Source: Flagellimonas_B algarum
Lineage (GTDB): Bacteria > Bacteroidota > Bacteroidia > Flavobacteriales > Flavobacteriaceae
NCBI RefSeq assembly: GCF_040513375.1
Contig: NZ_JBEVTG010000001.1
Location: 1,364,001-1,428,000 of the forward strand
Direction of reading: 5' to 3'
DNA length: 64,000 bases
The position numbers and the translations under genes are program-made. The notes beneath the pieces were generated by a model that saw only the letters and a list, made by a program, of their open reading frames with translations, was not told where the DNA came from and ran no database searches. Shown here in pieces: positions 42,905 to 51,580 of the stretch (its first letter is position 1; every line of letters begins with the position of its first letter).

Positions 42905-45064
42905 ATGCGCAAACCCGTTCTTTTCGTACTGCTCGCAATCGGTTGCATCACTTTGCTTCCGGCCCAAAAAAAACAGATCACCCTTGAGGAAATATGGCGG
43001 GGAGCCTTTCGAACCCAGCGCTTGGACGTACTTCGCTCCATGAACGATGGGCAGCATTATACGGTGCTGAACTACGAGGGTAGTCCGCGAACAAGCCGTA
43101 TCGATAAATACGATTTCAAGACTTTGGAAAAGGTGGGCACCTTGGTAGAGGCCAATGGGGATATCCCGAATTTTTCATCCTACGAATTCAGTGCCGATGA
43201 GTCGAAAGTGATCTTGGCGACCGAAGTGGAGGCCGTTTTCCGTCGCTCTCGCCTTGGGATATATTACGTATATGATTTCGCGACCAAGGCGTTGACGAAG
43301 ATCGCCGAAACAAAAATCCAGGAACCTGAATTATCACCAGACGGGTCCAAGGTGGCCTATGCTTTTGAAAACAACCTATATGTTCGGAACCTGGCCGATG
43401 GCCAAGTGACCCAACTCACCCAAGACGGGGTGTACGGGAGTATCATAAACGGCATCACCGATTGGGTCTACGAAGAAGAATTCGCCTTTGTCCAGGCCTA
43501 TGGGTGGAACAGTAACGGCAGTCGGATCGCCTTCCTCCGTTTCGATGAAAGTGAAGTGCCCCACTTTTCAATGGATGTCTATGGCACCGACCTCTATCCC
43601 TATCCGTACGAGTTCAAATATCCGAAAGCAGGCGAAGCCAATGCCGAAGTAAGCTTGCACCTGTATGATCTAGCCAGTGGAGAAACCGCTGCGGTGGCTT
43701 TGCAGGATGCGTATTACATCCCCAGGATACAATGGATGAACCATCCGGATCATCTCAGTGTCCAAGTGATCAACAGGCACCAGAACCACCTGTCTTTGCT
43801 CAAGGTAGATGCGGCCAAGAACCAAGTAACGACCTTATTGGAGGAAAAAGACGCGGCCTATGTCGACATCCATGATAATCTGACGTTTTTAGCCGATGAT
43901 AGCTTTATTTGGAGCAGTGAAAAAGACGGTTTCAACCACATTTACCTGCACAAGACCGACGGCCAGTTGAAGACCCAATTGACCTCAGGGGAGTGGGAGG
44001 TGACCAACTATTACGGTTACGATGCCAAACGCAAGAAAGTGTATTACCAATCGGCCGAGAACGGTTCGATCAACCGGGATGTGTACAGTGTTTCGGTATC
44101 GGGCAAAAACAAAAAACGCTTGAGTACCAAGGAAGGAACGAACTCGGCGGCTTTTAATGCCGATTATACTTATTTTATCAATACCTACAATAGTGCGACC
44201 ACACCGTTTGAGTATACGATGCATCTGGCCTCGAACGGAAAGAAGTTGAAAGACATCAAAGACAACGATAGCCTGCTCGAAAAATTGGAAGGGTATGAAA
44301 TCAGCCCCAAGGAATTTTCGACCATCGATATCAATAGGAATGCATTGAATATGTGGATGATCAAACCCGCTGATTTCGATCCGTCAAAAACCTACCCGCT
44401 TTTGATGTTCCAATACAGCGGTCCGGGCTCCCAACAAGTAGCGAACCGATGGATGTCGAGCAACGATTATTGGCACCAAATGTTGGCCTCTGAAGGGTAT
44501 ATCGTTGCCTGCGTCGATGGCCGGGGTACCGGGTTGAAAGGACGCGACTTCAAGAAAGTGACCTATTTGAATTTGGTCAAGTACGAGACCGAAGACCAGA
44601 TCGCGGTAGCGAAAAAACTCAGCGAATTGCCTTTTATCGATGAAGACCGCACGGGTATCTGGGGGTGGAGTTTCGGCGGGCATATGAGTACCAATTGCCT
44701 ATTGAAAGGAAACGACGTCTTCGAAATGGCCATTGCGGTTGCCCCGGTGACCAGCTGGCGCTTTTATGATACCATTTATACGGAGCGCTTTATGCGCACC
44801 CCACAAGAAAATCCGGAGGGTTATGACAACGAATCACCCTTCAATTACCCCGAATTGCTGAAGGGGAAATACCTGCTGGTTCATGGATCGGGTGATGACA
44901 ACGTGCACGTTCAAAATTCGATGCGCATGATCGAAGCCTTGATCCAAGCGAACAAACCGTTCGATTGGGCCATCTATCCTGACAAAAACCACGGCATCTA
45001 TGGCGGCAATACCCGCCTCCATCTCTTTACGAAGATGACCGAATTTGTCAGACAAAACCTGTAA
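42905..45064 (+). CDS. Dipeptidyl peptidase IV (S9B prolyl peptidase)
   Basis: A 719-residue exported serine peptidase with a signal peptide ending in LPAQ (about residue 20). Residues about 40-480 form the beta-propeller (DPPIV_N) with WVYEEEFAFVQAYGW near 193-207, which holds the double-Glu motif binding the substrate N-terminus. The hydrolase domain has GWSFGGHMS (catalytic Ser near 583), HGSGDDNVHVQ (Asp) and DKNHGIYGG (His near 697). It removes X-Pro dipeptides in the periplasm. The POT peptide transporter gene follows 15 bases later. Confidence 0.94.
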   Translation: MRKPVLFVLLAIGCITLLPAQKKQITLEEIWRGAFRTQRLDVLRSMNDGQHYTVLNYEGSPRTSRIDKYDFKTLEKVGTLVEANGDIPNFSSYEFSADESKVILATEVEAVFRRSRLGIYYVYDFATKALTKIAETKIQEPELSPDGSKVAYAFENNLYVRNLADGQVTQLTQDGVYGSIINGITDWVYEEEFAFVQAYGWNSNGSRIAFLRFDESEVPHFSMDVYGTDLYPYPYEFKYPKAGEANAEVSLHLYDLASGETAAVALQDAYYIPRIQWMNHPDHLSVQVINRHQNHLSLLKVDAAKNQVTTLLEEKDAAYVDIHDNLTFLADDSFIWSSEKDGFNHIYLHKTDGQLKTQLTSGEWEVTNYYGYDAKRKKVYYQSAENGSINRDVYSVSVSGKNKKRLSTKEGTNSAAFNADYTYFINTYNSATTPFEYTMHLASNGKKLKDIKDNDSLLEKLEGYEISPKEFSTIDINRNALNMWMIKPADFDPSKTYPLLMFQYSGPGSQQVANRWMSSNDYWHQMLASEGYIVACVDGRGTGLKGRDFKKVTYLNLVKYETEDQIAVAKKLSELPFIDEDRTGIWGWSFGGHMSTNCLLKGNDVFEMAIAVAPVTSWRFYDTIYTERFMRTPQENPEGYDNESPFNYPELLKGKYLLVHGSGDDNVHVQNSMRMIEALIQANKPFDWAIYPDKNHGIYGGNTRLHLFTKMTEFVRQNL

Positions 45065-45079
45065 CCAAACTAACTCAAT

Positions 45080-46612
45080 ATGTCGGAAGTTGTTAAACCA
45101 GCCCACGAGAAGCAGATTTTAGGCCACCCGCAGGGGTTGTTCTATCTGTTCTTTGCCGAATTATGGGAACGCTTTAGTTTCTACGGAATGCGTGCGCTGT
45201 TGACCTTGTATATGGTCAACGTAATTTTTGAAGCCTTGTCTACCAGGGATTATGCCGCAGCGGCGGTATATGCTTCCTACGGGTCGCTCGTGTATGCCTC
45301 TACCGTTATCGGTGGTCGTATTTCGGATACCATCTTAGGAATGCGCCAATCGATTTTCCTGGGTGGTATTTTGATGGCTTTGGGCCACTTTGTACTGGCC
45401 ATCGAAAACAACATGGCCTTCTTTTTGGCCTTGGCCTTTATCATCGTAGGTAACGGATTCTTCAAGCCCAATATCTCGACCTTCGTAGGAACCTTGTATA
45501 AAGATGGGGACACTAGGAAAGACTCCGGATTTACCATCTTTTACATGGGGATCAACATCGGCGGGTTCATCTCCCCGCTGCTTTGCGGATGGTTGGGTGA
45601 AACCTACGGGTGGCACTACGGCTTCGGTCTGGCCGGAATCGGTATGTTGACCGGCTTGTTGTTTTTCTGGAGCGGAATCAAAAAGAACGTCTTCGGCGAA
45701 GGGGGTAAACCCCCAAGTGTCGAAGTTTATGAACGCAAAGTGATGGGCTTGCCCCAGCACCAATTGGTTCGGATATTGGCCTTTATATCGGCCCCTTTGA
45801 TCGCCTTCCTCTTGTATTCATACAAGTCATTGGGAGAAAAAGGGACCTTCTTTGGGGATATCAATATCGTCAACCTCTTGTTCTATTTTGTCGGAATCGC
45901 CGTTTTGGCCTATATGGCCTATATTATGTTCAAATCGACCGTAGATGAGCGGAAAAAGCTCTTCATGGCGCTTTTGATCACCTTTTTCATGACCATCTTC
46001 TGGGGCTTCCATGAATTGCATGGTAGCGTGATCACCTTGTTCGCGGCGCGCAATGTCAACCTTTCGTTGATCAACGCCAGTCAGACCAACGCCCTGAACT
46101 CCATGTTCATCGTGATTTTGTCGATACCGATATCCTTGATGTGGACCTATTTGGCGAAAAAGAAATTGAACCCGAGAACCCCGTATAAATTTGGAATGGG
46201 GTTGTTGTTGGCCGGTCTGAGTTTTTACATCGTTTCCTTGAGCGGTAACAGTGCCGACGAGAACGGAATGGTGCCTTTTTCGTATTTATTGGCCTTGTAT
46301 TTCATCATCTCCGTAGGGGAGTTGTTTATGTCTCCGGTAGGTCTGTCGAAAATCACCGATCTTTCCCCGAAACGTATTGTGGCCTTTATGATGGGGGTAT
46401 GGTTCCTGTCTTCTGCCTATGCCTTTCAAATCGTAGGTTTTATCTCGAAACAGCTGGCTGTTGAAAGTACCGATAGCAATGTTGGCGGGCTTCAGACCTT
46501 GAATATCTATTTGGACGGATTTCGATTGATCGCGATTTATGCCCTGGTCGCAGGGGCAGTAGTCATCGTCTTCGGACCTTTGATGAAACGATTGATGGGC
46601 AACGTGCATTGA
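45080..46612 (+). CDS. POT-family proton-dependent peptide transporter
   Basis: A 510-residue transporter of the POT/PTR2 family with about 12-14 membrane segments. FAELWERFSFYGMRALLTLYM near 27-47 contains the ExxER-type proton-coupling region, and FYMGINIGGFISPLLCGWLGE near 153-173 is the PTR2 signature. It imports di- and tripeptides through the inner membrane. With the preceding DPP-IV gene it forms a tidy unit: cut X-Pro dipeptides outside, take them up here. Its terminator is nested in the convergent comEC gene. Confidence 0.93.
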   Translation: MSEVVKPAHEKQILGHPQGLFYLFFAELWERFSFYGMRALLTLYMVNVIFEALSTRDYAAAAVYASYGSLVYASTVIGGRISDTILGMRQSIFLGGILMALGHFVLAIENNMAFFLALAFIIVGNGFFKPNISTFVGTLYKDGDTRKDSGFTIFYMGINIGGFISPLLCGWLGETYGWHYGFGLAGIGMLTGLLFFWSGIKKNVFGEGGKPPSVEVYERKVMGLPQHQLVRILAFISAPLIAFLLYSYKSLGEKGTFFGDINIVNLLFYFVGIAVLAYMAYIMFKSTVDERKKLFMALLITFFMTIFWGFHELHGSVITLFAARNVNLSLINASQTNALNSMFIVILSIPISLMWTYLAKKKLNPRTPYKFGMGLLLAGLSFYIVSLSGNSADENGMVPFSYLLALYFIISVGELFMSPVGLSKITDLSPKRIVAFMMGVWFLSSAYAFQIVGFISKQLAVESTDSNVGGLQTLNIYLDGFRLIAIYALVAGAVVIVFGPLMKRLMGNVH

Positions 46613-46621
46613 CCTTGTCTC

Positions 46622-48637
46622 TCATTCAAAATAAAAAGCTCCCTTTTCACCTGTATAGTGGAAAGGGATTCTTTTTTGTCTACAACTCCGTTTCCAGCGT
46701 TCGATATCTTGGAAATAGTTGCTACCATCGGCAATGACCTGTTTCGGTCTGACGGAATCCAACAAACGTTCGAAGTTGATTTTTGGCGACTGGGTGATGA
46801 CTAGACAATCGAATCCCTGCTCTTGGGGGTATTCTGCCGAATCGTCCATGACGAAGAGCAGGCGATTTCCGATGCGATAGTGGTTTTTCAAGGGGAGTGA
46901 GTCTATAGATCGGATTCCGGCCCCGACTGAATAATCCGATAAGATTCTTTGGAACTCCGCTTTTTCGGAATGGAAGACCGTGAGATGGGTGGCGGTCTGC
47001 GCCAGTAAAACACTATGTCTTGAACGGTGTGCCAACACCAATACTTCCTGATGCCGCTGCTGCAGGTTTTTGAAGATACCCCAAGATTGAAAAACGATGA
47101 TAGTACATCCCAAATACCAAACCCGCTGCCATTTCGGCTTGGCCAAAAACAGGACCAGCCCGATGATCATGACATAACAAAGGATGACTTGCATGCCGTC
47201 GAACGATATCCCCTGGTAAAGAAAGGCTTCTTGCCCCGCTACCCAATTGACCACGGTATTCATGTACCGGATGAAGTACTGATAGCTCTCAATCAGAAAT
47301 TCCGGCAGCCATTCACAAAAGGCCAGAACGATGATGCCCAACCCCCCTAGGAGTACCACCCCTAATAAGGGCACTATCAAGAGGTTGGAGACAAAGAAAA
47401 GGGCCGGAAACTGATGGAAGTAGAACAGACTGATGGGCAGGACGCCAAGTTGGGCCGCGATACCCACGGCGAACAACTGCCATGCTTTACGGATGGGGTA
47501 TCCCGTCGGACGCCAAAACGCCAATAGTTTGGGATAGATCCATACGATGGCGAAGACGGCCAGATAGCTCATTTGAAAACCAAGATCGAAAAGAAAGTAA
47601 GGGGCCGCCAAGAGGATAAAGAAGATAGACCAAGCCAGTACATTGTAGGTATTACTTGGGCGATTCACGGAACGGGCATAAGCGAGGAATGAAAACATGG
47701 TGACCGCCCTAACTACCGAGGCCGAAAGACCTGCTAAAAACGCAAAGGACCATAACATGAGGATGAGCAACATAGGTTTCAAAATACGACCGTATCGAAT
47801 GCGTTCCAGCGGTTTGAGGACCATCTCCAAAAGCAATAAAAGAATACCCACATGCAAGCCCGATACGGCAAGGATATGCACGGCACCGGCATTTTTATAA
47901 TCCGAGTATACCGCCTCTGAAATGGAATTCCGCTGTCCTAAAAGCAAAGCTTGCATCACCCCGAGTTCCGCCGCGCCGAAGGCATGCATTTCCAGCTTGG
48001 CTATAATCCTTTCGCGGAATCCTTCTGCGATGCCCCGCAGGGTTCTTGAAGTTTGCGGTAGTATCTCGATGACCTCAGGTTCGACGCTAAGTTGGTGCTG
48101 TATGCCCTTTACTTCCAAGTAGGTTTTATAATCGAATTGGTACGGATTTCGCGGTGGCGGGATGTCGCGGATACGTCCCACTACGATGAGCTGATCGTCA
48201 ATGTTAAGTGCTGGGCGAACCGAATCGATCGAAACATAAAGTAATACCTTTCCTTGGGTCTTTGAACGCCCCATACGTTGCAGTTGTGCAACATATCGGG
48301 CGGCAAAAGGCAAAGGTTTTAACCGCTCGCTGATTTTTAGTTGTAAGGGCCGTTCGGACCTCCAATCGGGAACTTGGGAGTAATGGTCGTTGAAATTAGC
48401 CCCGATCGTGAATGAGTAGGCCAATACCCCCATTGCGATGACCGTACACAGGGTCACCCATTGAAATACGGGCGTATCACGCCGTCGATTTTGGAATTGG
48501 AGTAGGCCGAGGGTCAAGAGGCCCAAGCCTACGATGCACCCCGGTAGGACCGGGTCGGTATGAAACCATCGCCCGATGAGAATGCCGATGACCAAAAAAA
48601 AGGCCATGCGCACCGAAACGAAATCGATGTGGCGCAT
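46622..48637 (-). CDS. comEC: ComEC/Rec2-family DNA-uptake channel protein
   Basis: A 671-residue membrane protein from the ATG at 48637, two bases after the NlpC gene stop; the earlier in-frame start overlaps it. An OB/DUF4131 region lies at about 40-190, and the competence domain at about 205-480 holds HILAVSGLHVGIL near 259-271 and about eight membrane segments. The C-terminal metallo-beta-lactamase-like part is short and lacks its HxHxDH metal motif, as in many Bacteroidetes copies. It would form the inner-membrane channel for single-stranded DNA in natural transformation. No other competence gene is in the window. Confidence 0.88.
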   Translation of the reverse strand: MRHIDFVSVRMAFFLVIGILIGRWFHTDPVLPGCIVGLGLLTLGLLQFQNRRRDTPVFQWVTLCTVIAMGVLAYSFTIGANFNDHYSQVPDWRSERPLQLKISERLKPLPFAARYVAQLQRMGRSKTQGKVLLYVSIDSVRPALNIDDQLIVVGRIRDIPPPRNPYQFDYKTYLEVKGIQHQLSVEPEVIEILPQTSRTLRGIAEGFRERIIAKLEMHAFGAAELGVMQALLLGQRNSISEAVYSDYKNAGAVHILAVSGLHVGILLLLLEMVLKPLERIRYGRILKPMLLILMLWSFAFLAGLSASVVRAVTMFSFLAYARSVNRPSNTYNVLAWSIFFILLAAPYFLFDLGFQMSYLAVFAIVWIYPKLLAFWRPTGYPIRKAWQLFAVGIAAQLGVLPISLFYFHQFPALFFVSNLLIVPLLGVVLLGGLGIIVLAFCEWLPEFLIESYQYFIRYMNTVVNWVAGQEAFLYQGISFDGMQVILCYVMIIGLVLFLAKPKWQRVWYLGCTIIVFQSWGIFKNLQQRHQEVLVLAHRSRHSVLLAQTATHLTVFHSEKAEFQRILSDYSVGAGIRSIDSLPLKNHYRIGNRLLFVMDDSAEYPQEQGFDCLVITQSPKINFERLLDSVRPKQVIADGSNYFQDIERWKRSCRQKRIPFHYTGEKGAFYFE
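46641..46677. terminator. Terminator of the POT gene, nested in comEC
   Basis: CCCTTTTCAC (46641-46650) pairs with GTGGAAAGGG (46658-46667) with one G-U, followed by GATTC and T6. It lies 19 bases inside the comEC 3' end; the other strand reads a usable hairpin then GAGCTTTTTATTTTG. Confidence 0.7.
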
Positions 48638-48638
48638 T

Positions 48639-49193
48639 TTAGAGTATGCGGGTCGCTTTGACGAAGGCATGGTTCCAGAAGCCTTCCCGCAATGAAGAAA
48701 CAATCACCCCTCGCGAACTGGTCGCATGGATGAACTTCACCTCACCACCTTTGACGTCGACCACCAAACCGACGTGGTTGATGCGTTTGCTACTTTTCTT
48801 GGTCCTAAAAAAGACCAAATCCCCCTTGCGTACCTGTCTTAGTTTGACCCGGCGCCCTTCGTTTGCCATTTGGTAGGATACCCTCGGAAATTGGATCGCA
48901 TTTTCTTTAAGGGCCACGAAAACCAAGCCTGAACAATCCATCCCCTTTCGGGTAGCCCCTCCGAATTGGTATTTCACTCCTGAAAAGGTCATGGCCGAGG
49001 CGATGACGGCATCGACAGTACTGTTTTTTGGGGCTTCCGGGGCTGGGGGCGGGGTGGTCGGCACCGAAGGTGAACCTCCTGAAGAACGCACGATGACGGT
49101 GGGTCTGTTGGTCGAGCGGGTAATGGGTTTTTTCTTCGTGCCACAACTGCCTAGTAGTAGCAACAAAATAACGATAAGCGGTCTTTTCAACAT
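48639..49193 (-). CDS. NlpC/P60 (C40) cell-wall peptidase lipoprotein
   Basis: A 184-residue lipoprotein with signal MLKRPLIVILLLLLGSCGTKK (Cys17) and a Pro/Ser linker to about residue 60. The NlpC/P60 domain has the catalytic Cys in KGMDCSGLVF (near 88), His in RINHVGLVV (near 139) and a third polar residue in FIHATSSRGV. It would cleave peptidoglycan stem peptides, probably between D-Glu and the diamino acid. It precedes comEC by one base. The gene order with lpxB upstream is envelope-related. Confidence 0.92.
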   Translation of the reverse strand: MLKRPLIVILLLLLGSCGTKKKPITRSTNRPTVIVRSSGGSPSVPTTPPPAPEAPKNSTVDAVIASAMTFSGVKYQFGGATRKGMDCSGLVFVALKENAIQFPRVSYQMANEGRRVKLRQVRKGDLVFFRTKKSSKRINHVGLVVDVKGGEVKFIHATSSRGVIVSSLREGFWNHAFVKATRIL

Positions 49194-49220
49194 CCAAGTA
49201 GGTTTACTCGGAAACCAAAG

Positions 49221-50330
49221 TTACGTATTTTGGACTATCATTTTTGCGACCCGTGTGCTCGCGCCCTGTCCACCCAGCTTGTCAACAAGGGCATCATAGG
49301 CTTGGAGCATGGCTTCCCGATGGGGACCGGTCAATATTTTCCCCAATTCCGAACTCAGGTTATTGGTGGTCAAATCATTCTGGATCAGCTCTTTAACGAT
49401 TTCCTTTTCCATAATGAGGTTGACCAACGAGATATAGTCCAAGGTAATGATCCGCTTTGCGATTTGATATGAAATCCAATTCCCTTTATAACATACGACC
49501 TGGGGTATTTTGAACAAAGCGGTTTCCAAGGTTGCCGTGCCACTGGTCACCAAGGCGGCATGGGCATGGCGAAGCAAGGAATAGGTTTGGTCGGAAACGA
49601 AGGCTACGCCATTGCGGTTTAAAAAAGGAACATAGAAGCTATCGTCTAAGCTTGGGGCACCGGCAATGACGAATTGATAGTCGCCGAATTTGGGGGTGAC
49701 CGATAGCATGATGTCCAACATTTTCTTGACTTCTTGTTTTCGGCTTCCAGGCAAGAGGGCGATGATGGGTTTTTCGAGATCAAGTGCATTTCGAAGTCGA
49801 AACGTTTGATTGCTTGCGGTATCGGTATTCGCAATGGCATCCAATAGGGGGTGCCCTACGAATTGGACCTGATACCCGAACTTTTGGTAAAAGGCTTTCT
49901 CAAAGGGCAGAATGACGTACATCGCATCGATATCACGTTTGATTTTTTCAACCCTACCGGCCCTTGAAGCCCAGACTTGGGGTGAGATGTAGTAATTGGT
50001 TTTGAATCCTTGTTTTTTGGCCCATTTCGCGATGCGTAGGTTAAAGCCCGAAAAATCGATGAAAATCACCACATCGGGTTTGAAGGCACTGATATCCTGC
50101 TTACACAACTTGATATTCTTGAAGATCGCCCCCATATTGCGGACGACTTCGATAAAGCCCATAAAGGCCATTTCCTTGTAGTGTTTGGCCAGTTCACCAC
50201 CGGCCGCGGCCATCAAATCACCGCCCCAACAGCGCACCGAGGCATTCGGGTCTTGTTGCATTAAAGCTTTGACGAGATTCGAACCGTGCAAATCCCCTGA
50301 AGCTTCCCCAGCGATGATGTAATACTTCAT
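49221..50330 (-). CDS. lpxB: Lipid-A-disaccharide synthase
   Basis: A 369-residue GT19 enzyme that joins UDP-diacylglucosamine and lipid X into the lipid A disaccharide. YIIAGEASGDLHGSNLVKAL at 4-23 is the N-terminal signature, LPGSRKQEVKKML near 197-209 lies at the nucleotide site, and VTSGTATLETALFKIPQVVCY near 268-288 is the C-terminal donor motif. The start overlaps the small membrane gene stop by 1 base. The presence of LpxB confirms a lipid-A-bearing outer membrane. Confidence 0.95.
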   Translation of the reverse strand: MKYYIIAGEASGDLHGSNLVKALMQQDPNASVRCWGGDLMAAAGGELAKHYKEMAFMGFIEVVRNMGAIFKNIKLCKQDISAFKPDVVIFIDFSGFNLRIAKWAKKQGFKTNYYISPQVWASRAGRVEKIKRDIDAMYVILPFEKAFYQKFGYQVQFVGHPLLDAIANTDTASNQTFRLRNALDLEKPIIALLPGSRKQEVKKMLDIMLSVTPKFGDYQFVIAGAPSLDDSFYVPFLNRNGVAFVSDQTYSLLRHAHAALVTSGTATLETALFKIPQVVCYKGNWISYQIAKRIITLDYISLVNLIMEKEIVKELIQNDLTTNNLSSELGKILTGPHREAMLQAYDALVDKLGGQGASTRVAKMIVQNT

Positions 50331-50617
50331 TAAAACACTTTATAATACAAAATGACCAATGCGGTCACCAATGTGGCGATCATTACCCCGCGTGCCCTAA
50401 AATCACGTTTCAATCGCAGGAAGGCGAAAAAAGCGATGAGGTTCAAAATCGCACCAAGGGCTAAAATACTCCCAACATGGCCTTGTTCGACAGCGGCTTT
50501 GAAGGTTTCGACAATGCTGAATTTGGAAAATAGCACGATATACAGCAGCGTGCCGAAGGTATTGGCGATAATGCCTACGACGAACCCGATCAGGGTTTCT
50601 TTGGTTTTCTTATCCAT
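50330..50617 (-). CDS. Small membrane protein between surE and lpxB
   Basis: A 95-residue protein with three predicted membrane helices (about 8-30, 46-64 and 76-95) and charged ends (MDKKTKETL start, RLKRDFRARG loop). No known domain is recognised. The start overlaps surE by 8 bases and the stop overlaps the lpxB ATG by 1 base, so it is a fixed part of the unit. A role in lipid A or membrane stress is possible from context only. Confidence 0.8.
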   Translation of the reverse strand: MDKKTKETLIGFVVGIIANTFGTLLYIVLFSKFSIVETFKAAVEQGHVGSILALGAILNLIAFFAFLRLKRDFRARGVMIATLVTALVILYYKVF

Positions 50618-51389
50618 TCAACGTCCAGTTTTTGATGTGGTCCATAGCTTGGTGTGCAGTGAGGTCGAATTGGGTCGGTACCACCGAAACATAGCCATTG
50701 CGCAAGGCCCATTCATCAGTATCTTCCCCTTCGTCGAGCAATTTATATTCGCCGCTCAGCCAATAATATTCCTTGCCCGTCGGACTCACGCGTTTGTCGA
50801 ATTGTTCGATCCAATTCGATTTGGCCTGGCGGCACACCTTGATACCCTTGCTCGGTATCCCATCCGTTTTCGGGATATTGACGTTGAGTACCACCCCTGG
50901 GGGCATGCCATGGGCAAGTGCTTCACTCACGATTTGCCGTATAGCATGGTCGACGCCATTGAAATCGGCATCCCATGAATAATCGCAGAGGGAGAATCCG
51001 ATGGCCGGAATCCCTTCGATTCCCGCTTCGATAGCGGCACTCATAGTACCTGAGTAGATGACGTTAATGGCCGCGTTTGAACCGTGGTTGATGCCACTGA
51101 CCACAAGATCTGGCTTACGATCGAGCAATTCCTGCAGGGCCAATTTGACGCAATCGGCCGGCGTACCACTGCAACTGTATTCGGCTGGTGCCCCTTTATC
51201 CGGGTCGATCACCACTTTTTTCGAATACAGGGTGCTGTCGATAGTGATGGCATGGCCCATGCCCGATTGTGGGCTGTCAGGGGCGACCACGACGACTTCG
51301 CCGAGCGTGTCCATCAATTCGATCAATTTTCGCAATCCGGGAGCGGTTATCCCATCATCATTGGTGACCAGGATCAATGGTTTTGACAT
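50610..51389 (-). CDS. surE: 5'/3'-nucleotidase SurE
   Basis: A 259-residue metal-dependent phosphatase acting on nucleoside 5'- and 3'-monophosphates. LVTNDDGITAPGL at 7-19 provides the metal-binding Asp pair, CSGTPADCVKLAL near 73-85 and VVSGINHGSNAAINVIYSGTMSAA near 95-118 complete the active site. It starts the surE-small protein-lpxB-nlpC-comEC unit. A TATTTTTG -7 match (51415-51408) lies 18 bases upstream of the start. Confidence 0.94.
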   Translation of the reverse strand: MSKPLILVTNDDGITAPGLRKLIELMDTLGEVVVVAPDSPQSGMGHAITIDSTLYSKKVVIDPDKGAPAEYSCSGTPADCVKLALQELLDRKPDLVVSGINHGSNAAINVIYSGTMSAAIEAGIEGIPAIGFSLCDYSWDADFNGVDHAIRQIVSEALAHGMPPGVVLNVNIPKTDGIPSKGIKVCRQAKSNWIEQFDKRVSPTGKEYYWLSGEYKLLDEGEDTDEWALRNGYVSVVPTQFDLTAHQAMDHIKNWTLNG

Positions 51390-51580
51390 GACGTATACTT
51401 ATTGGCGCAAAAATACGTTTTTCATTAGGATGATCCTGCCTTGGCCGTTTAACAAAAAATTAAATGGGGCCACATTTTGTGGCATGATTTTTTCAGTATA
51501 TTAGGGAATTCGTATTGAATCAAAAAACGACTGAAAGCAGGTTGTCCGGTAAAACAACCCCCAGTCCCAAAAAGCGAACT

